Origin: Candidatus Poribacteria bacterium
Lineage (GTDB): Bacteria; Poribacteria; WGA-4E; WGA-3G
Length of the DNA: 64,000 nt
Assembly: GCA_958295815.1 (NCBI GenBank)
Contig: OY282374.1
Span: 3,318,856-3,382,855 of the forward strand
Direction: 5' to 3'
Below are positions 38,255 through 46,105 of this stretch, piece after piece. Made by a program: the position numbers and the translations under genes. The notes below the pieces were generated by a model that searched no databases, was not told where the DNA came from, and was given only the letters and a program-made list of their open reading frames with translations. The number at the start of each line of letters is the position of its first letter. Position 1 is the stretch's first letter.

Positions 38255-38494
38255 ATGAAAACAGTAAATATTATGTCAGGCGAAAGCGGGATTGAGGTTG
38301 GCGCAACACTGAAACCAACTGCAATGGTGCCGCCATCCCGTCAAGGCAAGAAGATGATTTCTGGACATTTCAACAAGGACGTGCATCGGCAGTTGAAAAT
38401 GCTCGCGCTTGAGAAAGACACGAGTATCCAAAGCCTACTGAGTGAGGCATTGAACGCGCTGTTTGAGCGGAACAACAAACCGCCAATAGCGTAA
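38255..38494 (+). CDS. ribbon-helix-helix protein (ParG/antitoxin-like)
   Basis: 79 residues. A flexible, polar N-terminus (1-32) is followed by a ribbon-helix-helix fold: KMISGHFNKDVHRQLKMLA, DTSIQSLLSEALNALFER. This layout is that of ParG and of RHH antitoxins. GGAGG lies ten bases before ATG 38255. The frame is open upstream to 38129, but that stretch contains the operator boxes and does not look coding. The next gene (65 residues) starts 21 bases later and is probably co-transcribed. No ParA is nearby, so an antitoxin or local repressor role is more likely than partition. Confidence 0.8.
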   Translation: MKTVNIMSGESGIEVGATLKPTAMVPPSRQGKKMISGHFNKDVHRQLKMLALEKDTSIQSLLSEALNALFERNNKPPIA

Positions 38495-38515
38495 GACAAA
38501 TTCCCGGAGGGTATC

Positions 38516-38713
38516 ATGATTTCGAACGCGGATTGGAGAATTTTAGAGCAAACGAACCGGATGCTGGCATTGAGTTGGGAAGCACTTAGACGCGCACGTG
38601 CAACCGAGGATAGCCACACGATTAAGATGGCTGAAATGAACTATTTTCAGGCGTTACAAAGTGTGATCGTCTCTACTCAAAACGCGGTCTCTCAGTATAC
38701 AATGTCACAGTGA
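38516..38713 (+). CDS. small helical protein of unknown function, partner of the RHH gene
   Basis: I do not recognise this 65-residue protein. It is predicted all-helical (DWRILEQTNRMLALSWEALRRA, shortened: key W5, W18), with no membrane segment and no cysteine. A strong ribosome binding site GGAGG lies eight bases ahead, which supports that it is translated. It stands in the position of a toxin or accessory factor behind an autoregulated RHH gene, and both are followed by hairpins that could end the transcript. Confidence 0.6.
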   Translation: MISNADWRILEQTNRMLALSWEALRRARATEDSHTIKMAEMNYFQALQSVIVSTQNAVSQYTMSQ

Positions 38714-38732
38714 AGTGGTAAGAGCGATCTCT

Positions 38733-38757
38733 AAATTGTGCTATTGAAGCACAATTT
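38733..38757. repeat. 10-bp inverted repeat after the RHH operon
   Basis: AAATTGTGCT-ATTGA-AGCACAATTT, perfect, 20 bases behind the stop of the 65-residue gene. The T-run is short (TTTG), so it is at best a weak terminator or a protein-binding palindrome. Confidence 0.5.
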
Positions 38758-38819
38758 GTCTCTGCTGGACATTTCGTGACTTTTTCTTCTGAATTCATTT
38801 TTTTATTTCAACGCGATAA

Positions 38820-38855
38820 GGGGAACAACATAACAGTTGTTCCCCTATACTTTTT
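38820..38855 (+). terminator. intrinsic terminator
   Basis: GGGGAACAAC-ATAACA-GTTGTTCCCC followed by TATACTTTTT. A strong hairpin with a U-tract ends the RHH transcript; the AlbA_2 gene converges from the other side. Confidence 0.8.
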
Positions 38856-38909
38856 GTCCTTATTTGATTCTAACAGTAATAGGAAGTAGATATCTCGTAG
38901 CACAATAAA

Positions 38910-40115
38910 TTAACGCGCTTGGATAGTAGCCAAAGCGTACGTGTTATCAATTTCAAATATTGGTGCTAGATGCCCTGCTTCTGCCAATAATCTTCTCGCT
39001 ATCGGTATACCCATACCGAAACGCTGGACAAATCCAAAAGTTCGCATCGCCTCTGCCAGATTCGGGTTCCGATAATCGGTAAGACCTGGCTCACCAAAAT
39101 TTTCAGCCGTTATGGCACCAAATACACCGCCGGGACTTATGATATCGATCCGATCGTTATACCAATATACACGCACCGGGGCATTCGTTGCTTCATAGGT
39201 CCTGTGCATAATGGCATTTCGGGTTATTTGTTGTACTGCTTCTATCGGATAAAGTGCTGTTCGCTTTTCAATCGGACCAGACGTAATATCAACAGCGATG
39301 AAATTGTGTGCCATCAGTTTATCATCTAAGCGTCGGATCTGGTCAGGAATCGCTCCTCGAATTTCCTGACTGTCAATAATACTATCTGTGAGTTCATTTC
39401 CATCAATTCTAAGAAATTGCACATAAGCACCGGGTAAGAAGTCTTGTGGATTCTTTCCAATCGTAAGGATCCCGAGTATGGTCGTAGTTGGGTCATCGGC
39501 GGAAGTGATCATCTTTGTAGCTGCGAGTTGTTCATTTAGACTCCGATCATTCGCAGCCAATATTTCCTCGGAAAAGGCTTTAGGAAGATATTCATAACTG
39601 AACAGGGCAAGGTTAAGATCAGAAATTTCAGTTGAGGAGATCGGATAGAGGTCAAACGGACGATCACCATACTTTCGTTTTTCGTTGAGTATCCGCTCGT
39701 CTTGTGCTGTGGCGATACCTCGACGCGGTCCAATTCGGATATGGATCGCTCCTTTGCATCGTACCGGGGGCGAATTGGAGGGTTGCACCGTGACAGTGGC
39801 AATTTCCTTACCGCGTAGCACTCGCTTTTCTACCGTCAGTGATGGCGGAGGCACAATATTCCCGTCCGTTTTCATATCAGCTAATCGACGCAACAATTCG
39901 TCCGTTATCGATGTAGTTCCGATAGTCGTGTCGTCTTTCACACCTACAATAACGAGACCCGGTTTTCTGTGGTCCGATAAATCGTTGGCAAAGGCACAGA
40001 TCGCCTCCCTAATTCCTTCTGGGGCACTGCCGGACAGGGATTCCTTAAACTCAACAGCATCGGATTCTCCAGTTTTGATGAATTGCAGTAGTTCTTCGTC
40101 TGTGAAATTTGACAT
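38910..40115 (-). CDS. AlbA_2 (Schlafen-like) ATP-binding regulator-type protein
   Basis: 401 residues. The N-terminal AlbA_2 domain shows GESDAVEFKESL, REAICAFAND and GLVIVGVKDD near 15-60. A middle wing and a C-terminal GHKL-like ATPase follow, with RNAIMHRTYEATNAPVRVYWY, DIISPGG and QRFGMGIPIARRLL. Proteins of this layout are usually annotated as transcriptional regulators or ATP-dependent helicase-like proteins, and relatives occur in defence islands. It is alone, facing the RHH terminator. A 234-base gap separates it from the B12 operon, and it is probably transcribed separately. Confidence 0.82.
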   Translation of the reverse strand: MSNFTDEELLQFIKTGESDAVEFKESLSGSAPEGIREAICAFANDLSDHRKPGLVIVGVKDDTTIGTTSITDELLRRLADMKTDGNIVPPPSLTVEKRVLRGKEIATVTVQPSNSPPVRCKGAIHIRIGPRRGIATAQDERILNEKRKYGDRPFDLYPISSTEISDLNLALFSYEYLPKAFSEEILAANDRSLNEQLAATKMITSADDPTTTILGILTIGKNPQDFLPGAYVQFLRIDGNELTDSIIDSQEIRGAIPDQIRRLDDKLMAHNFIAVDITSGPIEKRTALYPIEAVQQITRNAIMHRTYEATNAPVRVYWYNDRIDIISPGGVFGAITAENFGEPGLTDYRNPNLAEAMRTFGFVQRFGMGIPIARRLLAEAGHLAPIFEIDNTYALATIQAR

Positions 40116-40238
40116 CAGGATTCCTACCTAATTTTGTAAAGTTGAGAGTTTTCACAATAAGTATACTGAGAGAATCAGGATTTGTCAATTGGGTGTTGTT
40201 CCTATAGGACAAAAAACTAACGGTGAAGAATGGTTTGA

Positions 40239-40268
40239 AATCTGTGTAATCCGTGTGATCTGCGATTC
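40239..40268. repeat. degenerate 10-bp tandem-like repeat
   Basis: Three diverged units: TCTGTGTAA, TCCGTGTGA, TCTGCGATTC. It lies in the gap between the AlbA_2 gene and the B12 operon. It looks like one of the intergenic repeat fragments of this genome. Confidence 0.4.
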
Positions 40269-40349
40269 AAACGATGAGCACTACATCTTACCTTAAATTC
40301 TTAATCTTCATCAAACGCCATCTGCCTTGGTTAGGTGTCCTTGAACAAA

Positions 40350-42047
40350 TCAATACAACACGTGCACCCGATTCTTCCCGCGCAGCGTATCATCTGGCAG
40401 CGCAATCGGGACCTCAACGACGACAATAAGCGCGCCATCTGCGCTAATCGCAAGTGTATCGTAAGGCAGCTGCCCTTCTGTGCGGTAGGTGTACAGGTAT
40501 TTCGATAAACCGCTGCCTTCCGCTGTCAAATCAAACATCGATACACCGTGAAGGCTCTCATTCGGATCCTGCGTACGTTTGGAAACAGATAATATTGCAT
40601 AACGATCCTGGGCGTCAATGCGTAAACCTTGTGGCATATTCTCAAGTTGCCACTGCCAGATTTTTTCCCCACTCCATGAATAGGCGAACAGCGTCATCCC
40701 ATTTGGATGCGATGCCGAAGGTCGTTGTGCACCCTTTCGGAGATGATAAGGAACGAATGTGTCGCCAGTGACAAAAAGTGCTGCTGCATCTGTCGCACCG
40801 ATTGTTCCAGAGGTTGCAACGATAGGAATACCACTCACCTCTAACGGGGTTGTCAAGTTCTCGCTCCATATCGGTTCTGGTTTATTCGCATCGAAGATGA
40901 AGGCACGTCCATCGTCTGTTGTGACGTTGATGAATTTGCCATCAGAGGATACACTCACTCCACGCCAAAATGTAACCTGTGCGAAATAGGGGGTCAAGGG
41001 TTCAATATCGACGTGCCACTTTTCTGTTCCGTCTTTCGCATTCAATAGAGCGATTTTTCCGTTACCAGCACCGTTTTCACCTGCTGCGCCTTGTAAGTTG
41101 TGTCCTGCGTCTGTTACAAGGGCAAGCGTTTCTCCGTCCGCACTTACATCAAACCAGCGTATTATTCTTGAGGTAGCGCTGTCGTGGGGCCACTTCCAGA
41201 CTGCCTTCCCCGTTTCGCTATCAAGTCTGTAGAGTTGAGACTTCTTGCGTGGTGTTCCGTTTTCTGTCCAAGAGTGGACACCCGCGACCAAAAGGTCGCC
41301 GTTGGTGGCTGTTTGCATACGAGATGGACCGGGGTAGCTTACCCAGGCATAGACACTCCCTGGATTGCTTGGTGTGGAAGTCTCGATATCATCGGCGGTC
41401 CGGTATTTCCAGCGAAGTGTTGGTGTATCACCTATCAGATCATAGCAGTAGATGAATCCGTCTGCTGCCTGTTCCCCAACGTAGAGCAAGGTATTATCAG
41501 GACTGAACGCTATCCGTCTTACGTAGCCTTCCGAGATACGAGTTTTCCAAAGCGTTTCACCCGTGATCGGTTGGAGAACTGTGAGGTGTCCTCTATCCGT
41601 CGCAATTGCTAATTTCTCTGTGTTAGGCGCGTTTCCATAGCCTAAGGCGACAGCTGACGGTTTTGCGGGTTGACGAAGATTTTCCATCAACGATAAGAGT
41701 CCATCTAATTCAACAGTTCGGATGAGGTAAGGTTCAGGCTTCAGCGGTGAAGTCGCCGTTATTTCGCTATCGTTCAAGCGAAATTGGTAATTATGGTTCG
41801 GTTGCCATGCAAATTGGATCAGAACGCGGTTTTCATCGAGTCGCTGGGTTGTCGGTGTCTCGGATAACGCTTGCGCTGTGCCTTTTGACATAGTTGTAAC
41901 GTTGATTTCACCTTTAACACCGTTTTTGTCTTTTGCCTCAAGCACTACACCTGTCCGTACCCAAGTAACGCTCATATCGGCTATCGTTATACTGATCGCT
42001 GAAATGATGAGTAAGCAGAGTATAGTAAAAAATCGAATTTGCTTCAT
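40350..42047 (-). CDS. secreted PQQ/WD-like beta-propeller protein, third gene of the cobalamin-riboswitch operon
   Basis: 565 residues. Signal peptide MKQIRFFTILCLLIISAIS, then a beta-sandwich-like region (25-110) and a propeller with PQQ-type repeats: KLAIATDRGHLTVLQPITGETLWK, YVRRIAFSPDNTLLYVG, LYRLDSETGKAVWKW, IALLNAKDGTEKWHVD, GKFINVTTDDGRAFIFD. No PQQ-dehydrogenase catalytic aspartate is evident, so it is more likely a binding or scaffold protein. It lies 99 bases behind the S-component-like gene in the same orientation, with no strong terminator seen between, so it is probably in the same B12-controlled unit. The role is inferred from position only. Confidence 0.78.
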   Translation of the reverse strand: MKQIRFFTILCLLIISAISITIADMSVTWVRTGVVLEAKDKNGVKGEINVTTMSKGTAQALSETPTTQRLDENRVLIQFAWQPNHNYQFRLNDSEITATSPLKPEPYLIRTVELDGLLSLMENLRQPAKPSAVALGYGNAPNTEKLAIATDRGHLTVLQPITGETLWKTRISEGYVRRIAFSPDNTLLYVGEQAADGFIYCYDLIGDTPTLRWKYRTADDIETSTPSNPGSVYAWVSYPGPSRMQTATNGDLLVAGVHSWTENGTPRKKSQLYRLDSETGKAVWKWPHDSATSRIIRWFDVSADGETLALVTDAGHNLQGAAGENGAGNGKIALLNAKDGTEKWHVDIEPLTPYFAQVTFWRGVSVSSDGKFINVTTDDGRAFIFDANKPEPIWSENLTTPLEVSGIPIVATSGTIGATDAAALFVTGDTFVPYHLRKGAQRPSASHPNGMTLFAYSWSGEKIWQWQLENMPQGLRIDAQDRYAILSVSKRTQDPNESLHGVSMFDLTAEGSGLSKYLYTYRTEGQLPYDTLAISADGALIVVVEVPIALPDDTLRGKNRVHVLY

Positions 42048-42146
42048 TGTTGTGTTCCTTGTCTTGTGAATTTTCCACGCTGTCTAAATCGCAGCGTGTG
42101 AGGGTTTTTAGCATTACTCGGTATCTATCCGTCTGCGCGTGATAGT

Positions 42147-44099
42147 TTAATCTGCCACTCGCCAGAGTCCTCGCCCTAATCTCGCACCGAGGAGTACGCC
42201 AATGAACGTATAAGCGAACCCTTCTATTAGAATCCGGAGAATGATATACCAATCAGCGTAAAATAGCCGATAAAATAGTATAGAGAGTTGTAAATCCACA
42301 TAGGTAGAGATCGCATCACAGAGAGCTAATACGACTGCCCACGTGAATAGGTTGCGTCTTCGCACGAACAGAAATCCCGTTTCTAACAGAAGCACACTTG
42401 TGCCAGTGTAAACAATCGCCATCGGTGTGAAAAGCCCAAATGTCACGCCACTGAGAAGTAAACGCACCGCAGAGACCAGCAGGATAACCCCACTACCTTT
42501 ACTACGAGGTTTCGAGTCGGCACGCTCGGTGTTTTCCGGATCCCCGCTAATATAAATTAGCAACGCCGTCAGCAAAGCATAGTAGAGCGTCTCATTTATC
42601 AAGCCTGTCAGTAGTACAGAGATTGGTCCAAGAAGGGCACGGATTAAGTTGAGAAACAACGTTGATGGGACCATCACCGCCACAAAAACCGTCGTACCAA
42701 ATAGTGCTATCACGATGAGTTGCTTCGTTGTGAAACCTGCGAACAGTTGCTTGTGCAACTTTAGGACGATTGCAAACCCGATGCTACTGCTGATGATTGC
42801 CAGTAGACTAATGAGGAGTGCCTGTTGGTTTGGAACAATCAGGTGCAACGGGCGTTCTTCGCGAAAGATTGTCGCGTCGCTTCCCCACACTTTCACCGCA
42901 ATGTCGCGCGTGTACTCACCTGGGATTGCCTGTTCCAGTTTCCCCTCTTTGAGATATATTGGATGAAAATAGATCGGCAGTGGGATCTCAGTGACTTCAC
43001 CTCCCAACAGACTCGCGAAGGCAACGCTCTGATTCGTCCGACCGTTCACAGTTTCTGGTGGTGCAAGAAAAGGGACTGTTTTACCGTTTTTCATATCCCT
43101 ATTGGTTGATGAAACAACCACATGGATGGTCTCTTCGCTCTGATTGAGGAGTCGTATAGTTTGATAGGTTACCGGCTCGTATGGATTCGTTTGTGAGGTG
43201 CCGAGCCAACTTAATAATGGACGTGCGTAATAAATGGTATCTTCTCGCTGCTTCGAATCTGCTATGCCTGTTGCGTCTGTAGGCATCTCAATTGATTCTA
43301 TTAAGAGGTGATTAGCAATCTCTGGAACGGTTACCATTCGCAACTGCACGGTTGCCTGTTGTTTCCATGTTTGCCCTGTATCTGTCTCAAAGCGAACGAC
43401 CCCCGTAATTTCCTGCTTATCAGAATCCATTACCGTGGAAGTCCGCAAAATTAACTCACGATACCAGACCTCCGATGCGACCTGAAATCTACCAGTGGTA
43501 GAGAGGCATGTTCCAGCGTCGGTTGTTTCGGTCTTCCAGGCTGTCGGCAAACGGACAACACTTAGTGTTGGTGGTAGACAAAGTTCGACATCAAAGGTCG
43601 ATGGTATTTTCCCATTTGTAACGAGGATTGTTGCTGTCATCTCGCTTTCATGGAGAACAAGCGCAGCTTGGTCGCTGCTTGATATATCCCTTTGCTCTGA
43701 CTGTCCGGCAACTCCATAAGGGATAGCGATTTCTAAATTGCCTTGTGTGTAGGTCCGCGGGGCAGTTACTGTTTGAACGTTCACGTTGCCAGTTGCCAAG
43801 GTCGCCTCAAATCTATACGTTTCTCCTTCAAGCCATTCAAAATAGAGGGGTTCCGTCTGCCGAGGCGGCGTCGGAAAGTTAAGTTGGACAACCATCACGT
43901 CATCGGAATTAAAAGCACTCAGACGTCGTATTGGTGCGTTTGCACTCAATTGCGCCTTTGCACCTAATGAAAAAAACGTTACCTCCCAGGAGAACGGTTC
44001 CTCTTTGGGCTCTGAAGCGCAACTGAAAAAAATAAGAAGGAGTGCCAGGCACCAAAAGACCTTTCCTATTACTGTGGTCTGATTCGGAGAGTGCTTCAT
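42147..44099 (-). CDS. membrane protein: large outer domain fused to an ECF S-component-like domain
   Basis: 650 residues. The N-terminal hydrophobic segment ends in a lipobox-like IFFSC (C27); residues 28-424 form a soluble beta-rich outer domain. A membrane helix at about 426-447 leads to a C-terminal domain (458-650) of about six helices. That domain has the rhythm of ECF vitamin transporter S components: KQLIVIALFGTTVFV, RALLGPISVLLTGLINETLYY, FLFVRRRNLFTWAVVLALCD, LIEGFAYTFIGVLLGARLG. I do not know a family with this fusion. It lies between two secreted propellers and downstream of a cobalamin riboswitch, so B12 or a precursor is the likely substrate. ECF A and T subunits are not in the window. 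Confidence 0.65.
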   Translation of the reverse strand: MKHSPNQTTVIGKVFWCLALLLIFFSCASEPKEEPFSWEVTFFSLGAKAQLSANAPIRRLSAFNSDDVMVVQLNFPTPPRQTEPLYFEWLEGETYRFEATLATGNVNVQTVTAPRTYTQGNLEIAIPYGVAGQSEQRDISSSDQAALVLHESEMTATILVTNGKIPSTFDVELCLPPTLSVVRLPTAWKTETTDAGTCLSTTGRFQVASEVWYRELILRTSTVMDSDKQEITGVVRFETDTGQTWKQQATVQLRMVTVPEIANHLLIESIEMPTDATGIADSKQREDTIYYARPLLSWLGTSQTNPYEPVTYQTIRLLNQSEETIHVVVSSTNRDMKNGKTVPFLAPPETVNGRTNQSVAFASLLGGEVTEIPLPIYFHPIYLKEGKLEQAIPGEYTRDIAVKVWGSDATIFREERPLHLIVPNQQALLISLLAIISSSIGFAIVLKLHKQLFAGFTTKQLIVIALFGTTVFVAVMVPSTLFLNLIRALLGPISVLLTGLINETLYYALLTALLIYISGDPENTERADSKPRSKGSGVILLVSAVRLLLSGVTFGLFTPMAIVYTGTSVLLLETGFLFVRRRNLFTWAVVLALCDAISTYVDLQLSILFYRLFYADWYIILRILIEGFAYTFIGVLLGARLGRGLWRVAD

Positions 44100-44176
44100 A
44101 CATTGTCCTTCAATGACACCGACGTCGCTGTCTGTTTTTTGGCGTATTAAGTTAGGAGTCTCACCAGTGAATGTGT

Positions 44177-44197
44177 GGCGCGGTTATGAACCGCGCC
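44177..44197. repeat. 9-bp GC-rich palindrome between operon genes
   Basis: GGCGCGGTT-ATG-AACCGCGCC, perfect, in the 111-base gap between the propeller gene and the membrane gene of the B12 operon. There is no U-tract, so read-through is expected. It may stabilise the upstream mRNA. Confidence 0.55.
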
Positions 44198-44210
44198 CGC
44201 GAATGCTAAG

Positions 44211-45554
44211 TTAAAGTCCCTGCCCTATCAGCACCAAATCAAGAATATTGACCACTTCGTCTCCGTTGACATCGGCGACTATTCCAGGACCTTGATCGCC
44301 CAAGAACCGGCTCGCAATGCTCAGATCTTCCGCGTTGACGAATCCGTCATTGTTTATATCTTCACGGCGCGGGATAATCTGGGCAAATGCAAGAATAGAT
44401 CCACCGGGACCAACCCGATAGCTTTGCAGGAGAGACGCATCAAAAGTGTCCATGACGCGAACGAAATCCTGTCCACCGCCTGACCAGTCAGGATTGGTGA
44501 TATAGAGGGTGTCATCCGGTGCGAAGTTCAGCGAACCACCGATAGGTGCATCGGGGTCGTTGCTGAAGTTGGCAATCGGGTCATCTTCGTCTTGGATCCA
44601 ATCTTGCGCAGCGACATCGTAGATGAGTAAACCAGGGTTTTGCCAGCTTCCTTGAATAAACAACTGTTTTTGTGAATTCAGGGCGACGGAGCCGGGTGTA
44701 AAATCGAGTTTAACCGTTTTAATAATCTCATCGGTAGCTGCGTCAATCATTACAAGGTGCCCGAGGACATCATTATAATTGCCCGTCGTTTTTAGAATGA
44801 TAGTGGATTCTCCGTCGTTAACGATGCTACTTGCGTTTGTCGGCACCGGAATCGATTTCAGTATGATGTCTGTCTCTGTATCAATTACTGTGACGGTGCT
44901 ATCGTAATAGGTGGTCTGCCGTTCAACCGGATCATACTCCCATGCAGGATTCGAGACATAGGCTTTGCCGTTGAGAAGCGTGATACCAGTCGGTTTGTTA
45001 AAAGAGCCAGTGAGAACCTTCGTCACATTGCGATTGGGAACGTCGACGACATGCACCTCATGCGCAGCTGCACAAGTAACGTACAGCTTTTGTTCGTTGA
45101 TAAGAACCAGCTGCTGAGGCGTCGCACCATCTTGAATTGGAATTTCGCCAACAATCTCTCGGTCTTCCAAGTTAATAATAAAGATGCTGTCGCCGGAGCT
45201 TGCGGCACCCGTAATGGGTAAGTTAAAAGTGGGGATATAAGCGAGATGCCCTTGAATGGAAAGTCCAACGGCTCGCCTCCGATTAAGCACTTCAGTGCTG
45301 AAATGGAGTATTTCGTTGTCGACAGCCCGATTATCATTCGGTTCCATCAGATCGATGAGTGAAAGTGAAGCGGTAATCCCCATATCGGGATGCGTCAGGG
45401 CATTTATAACAACCGCTAAGTCCTGAATTTCTGTTTGTCCAAGGGCAGGACCAGTAAGGAGCGTGAAGAGAAGCGCACCTATCAGTAGAAGTGAGTGTAG
45501 TTTGTGAGTTTGTGAACATGAGAAATGCCGCCGAGAGAAAAAAACTTTGTTCAT
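44211..45554 (-). CDS. secreted YVTN beta-propeller with dockerin-like tail (BtuG-like), B12-controlled
   Basis: 447 residues from ATG 45554, which has GGAGG nine bases ahead; the frame extends to 45593 but that part holds the terminator. The signal peptide is long (HKLHSLLLIGALLFTLL, cleavage near ALGQ). Propeller blades follow the YVTN/YncE pattern: KLYVTCAAAHEVHVVDV, GKAYVSNPAWE, STVTVIDTETDIILKSI, GHLVMIDAATDEIIKTV. The end carries two calcium-loop repeats, DINNDGFVNAEDL and DVNGDEVVNILDL, as in dockerins. In Bacteroidota, YncE-type propellers named BtuG bind cobalamin at the cell surface under riboswitch control. The riboswitch here suggests the same job; sequence identity was not tested. 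Confidence 0.82.
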   Translation of the reverse strand: MNKVFFSRRHFSCSQTHKLHSLLLIGALLFTLLTGPALGQTEIQDLAVVINALTHPDMGITASLSLIDLMEPNDNRAVDNEILHFSTEVLNRRRAVGLSIQGHLAYIPTFNLPITGAASSGDSIFIINLEDREIVGEIPIQDGATPQQLVLINEQKLYVTCAAAHEVHVVDVPNRNVTKVLTGSFNKPTGITLLNGKAYVSNPAWEYDPVERQTTYYDSTVTVIDTETDIILKSIPVPTNASSIVNDGESTIILKTTGNYNDVLGHLVMIDAATDEIIKTVKLDFTPGSVALNSQKQLFIQGSWQNPGLLIYDVAAQDWIQDEDDPIANFSNDPDAPIGGSLNFAPDDTLYITNPDWSGGGQDFVRVMDTFDASLLQSYRVGPGGSILAFAQIIPRREDINNDGFVNAEDLSIASRFLGDQGPGIVADVNGDEVVNILDLVLIGQGL

Positions 45555-45573
45555 TAAAACCTCCGTAATGAAA

Positions 45574-45628
45574 CAAAAAACCCCTGCTTTCATAGCCTTT
45601 TTTGCAAACGGCTCCGAAAAGCAGAGGA
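45574..45628 (-). terminator. riboswitch-associated intrinsic terminator
   Basis: Read on the minus strand: CCTCTGCTTTTCGG..., a loop, ...GAAAGCAGGGG, then TTTTTTG, placed just before the ribosome binding site of the propeller gene. It is the OFF platform of the cobalamin riboswitch upstream. Confidence 0.8.
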
Positions 45629-45735
45629 GGAAGCGACATTCTGTGTAAATCTTATCCTGTAATTGTGTGCGAGAATTCCATACCTTTACCGGTATTTCTA
45701 TCTTTATCTGACAGGATATGCTGCGCTCTGTTCCA

Positions 45736-45755
45736 CTGCTTTCCCGCGAAAGCAG
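45736..45755 (-). promoter_or_regulatory. competing hairpin between aptamer and terminator
   Basis: CTGCTTTC-4 bases-GAAAGCAG, perfect 8-bp stem. The same CTGCTTT and AAAGCAG sequences make up the terminator stem at 45574-45628, so the two hairpins can exchange strands. An antiterminator role is inferred. Confidence 0.55.
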
Positions 45756-45768
45756 ATGTATGAAACGC

Positions 45769-45965
45769 GATTCAGGCAGGTCTCCTGACTTCCGATCTTT
45801 TGGCGTAGCTTACAAACCAAGTTTGCTCTACAAGTCCACTGGACCTTCCCATCAATTGATTGACAGTGGTTTTTCAGCAGACACGGACCAATCGTTCACA
45901 GTGGCGGGGCCGTAGCGGATTTTCACCGCGCTTCCCTATTCTCCGGTTTTCCCGGCACCTGAATC
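45769..45965 (-). promoter_or_regulatory. cobalamin riboswitch aptamer
   Basis: On the minus strand all the conserved blocks occur in order: closing stem GATTCAGG with CCTGAATC, GGTGCCGGG, AGGGAAGCGCGGTGAAAATC (the core), GCCACTGTGA (the B12 box region) and GGAAGTCAGGAGACCTGCC. The length of about 197 bases is usual for this RNA. It binds adenosylcobalamin and should shut off the three-gene operon 45554-40350 when B12 is plentiful, through the terminator at 45574-45628. Confidence 0.95.
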
Positions 45966-45992
45966 ATCAGCTTATTCAATTGTAATACAGGT

Positions 45993-46021
45993 ATTATATC
46001 ACATTAGCCTGTTTTTTGCAA
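45993..46021 (-). promoter_or_regulatory. promoter of the cobalamin-riboswitch operon
   Basis: Minus strand: TTGCAA (46021-46016), 17 bases, TATAAT (45998-45993). It would start transcription about 20 bases ahead of the aptamer. The same TTGCAA-17-TATAAT layout precedes sucC. Confidence 0.75.
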
Positions 46022-46070
46022 ATTTTTTCTAACGCGTCCAGAAACACTGACGAGATTTTTTCATAAAAAT

Positions 46071-46099
46071 TTGACAACATAGATTCGATGTGGTATTAT
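46071..46099 (+). promoter_or_regulatory. strong promoter of the candidate ncRNA / hisI leader
   Basis: TTGACA (46071-46076), 17 bases, TATTAT (46094-46099). It is divergent from the B12 promoter 50 bases away and has no gene until hisI at 46427. Confidence 0.75.
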
Positions 46100-46105
46100 T
46101 AATAT

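Noticed and set aside
38255..38494. Plasmid partition (ParG) role for the RHH protein
   Set aside because: No ParA ATPase, replication gene or other plasmid hallmark is in the window; the surroundings are chromosomal.
40239..40268. Possible CRISPR or tandem repeat array
   Set aside because: Only three diverged 10-base units without spacers. No repeat-spacer pattern or cas gene exists anywhere in the window.
45718..45915. ORF of 65 residues opposite the cobalamin riboswitch
   Set aside because: It lies entirely within the aptamer and expression platform, has no ribosome binding site and no protein-like composition.
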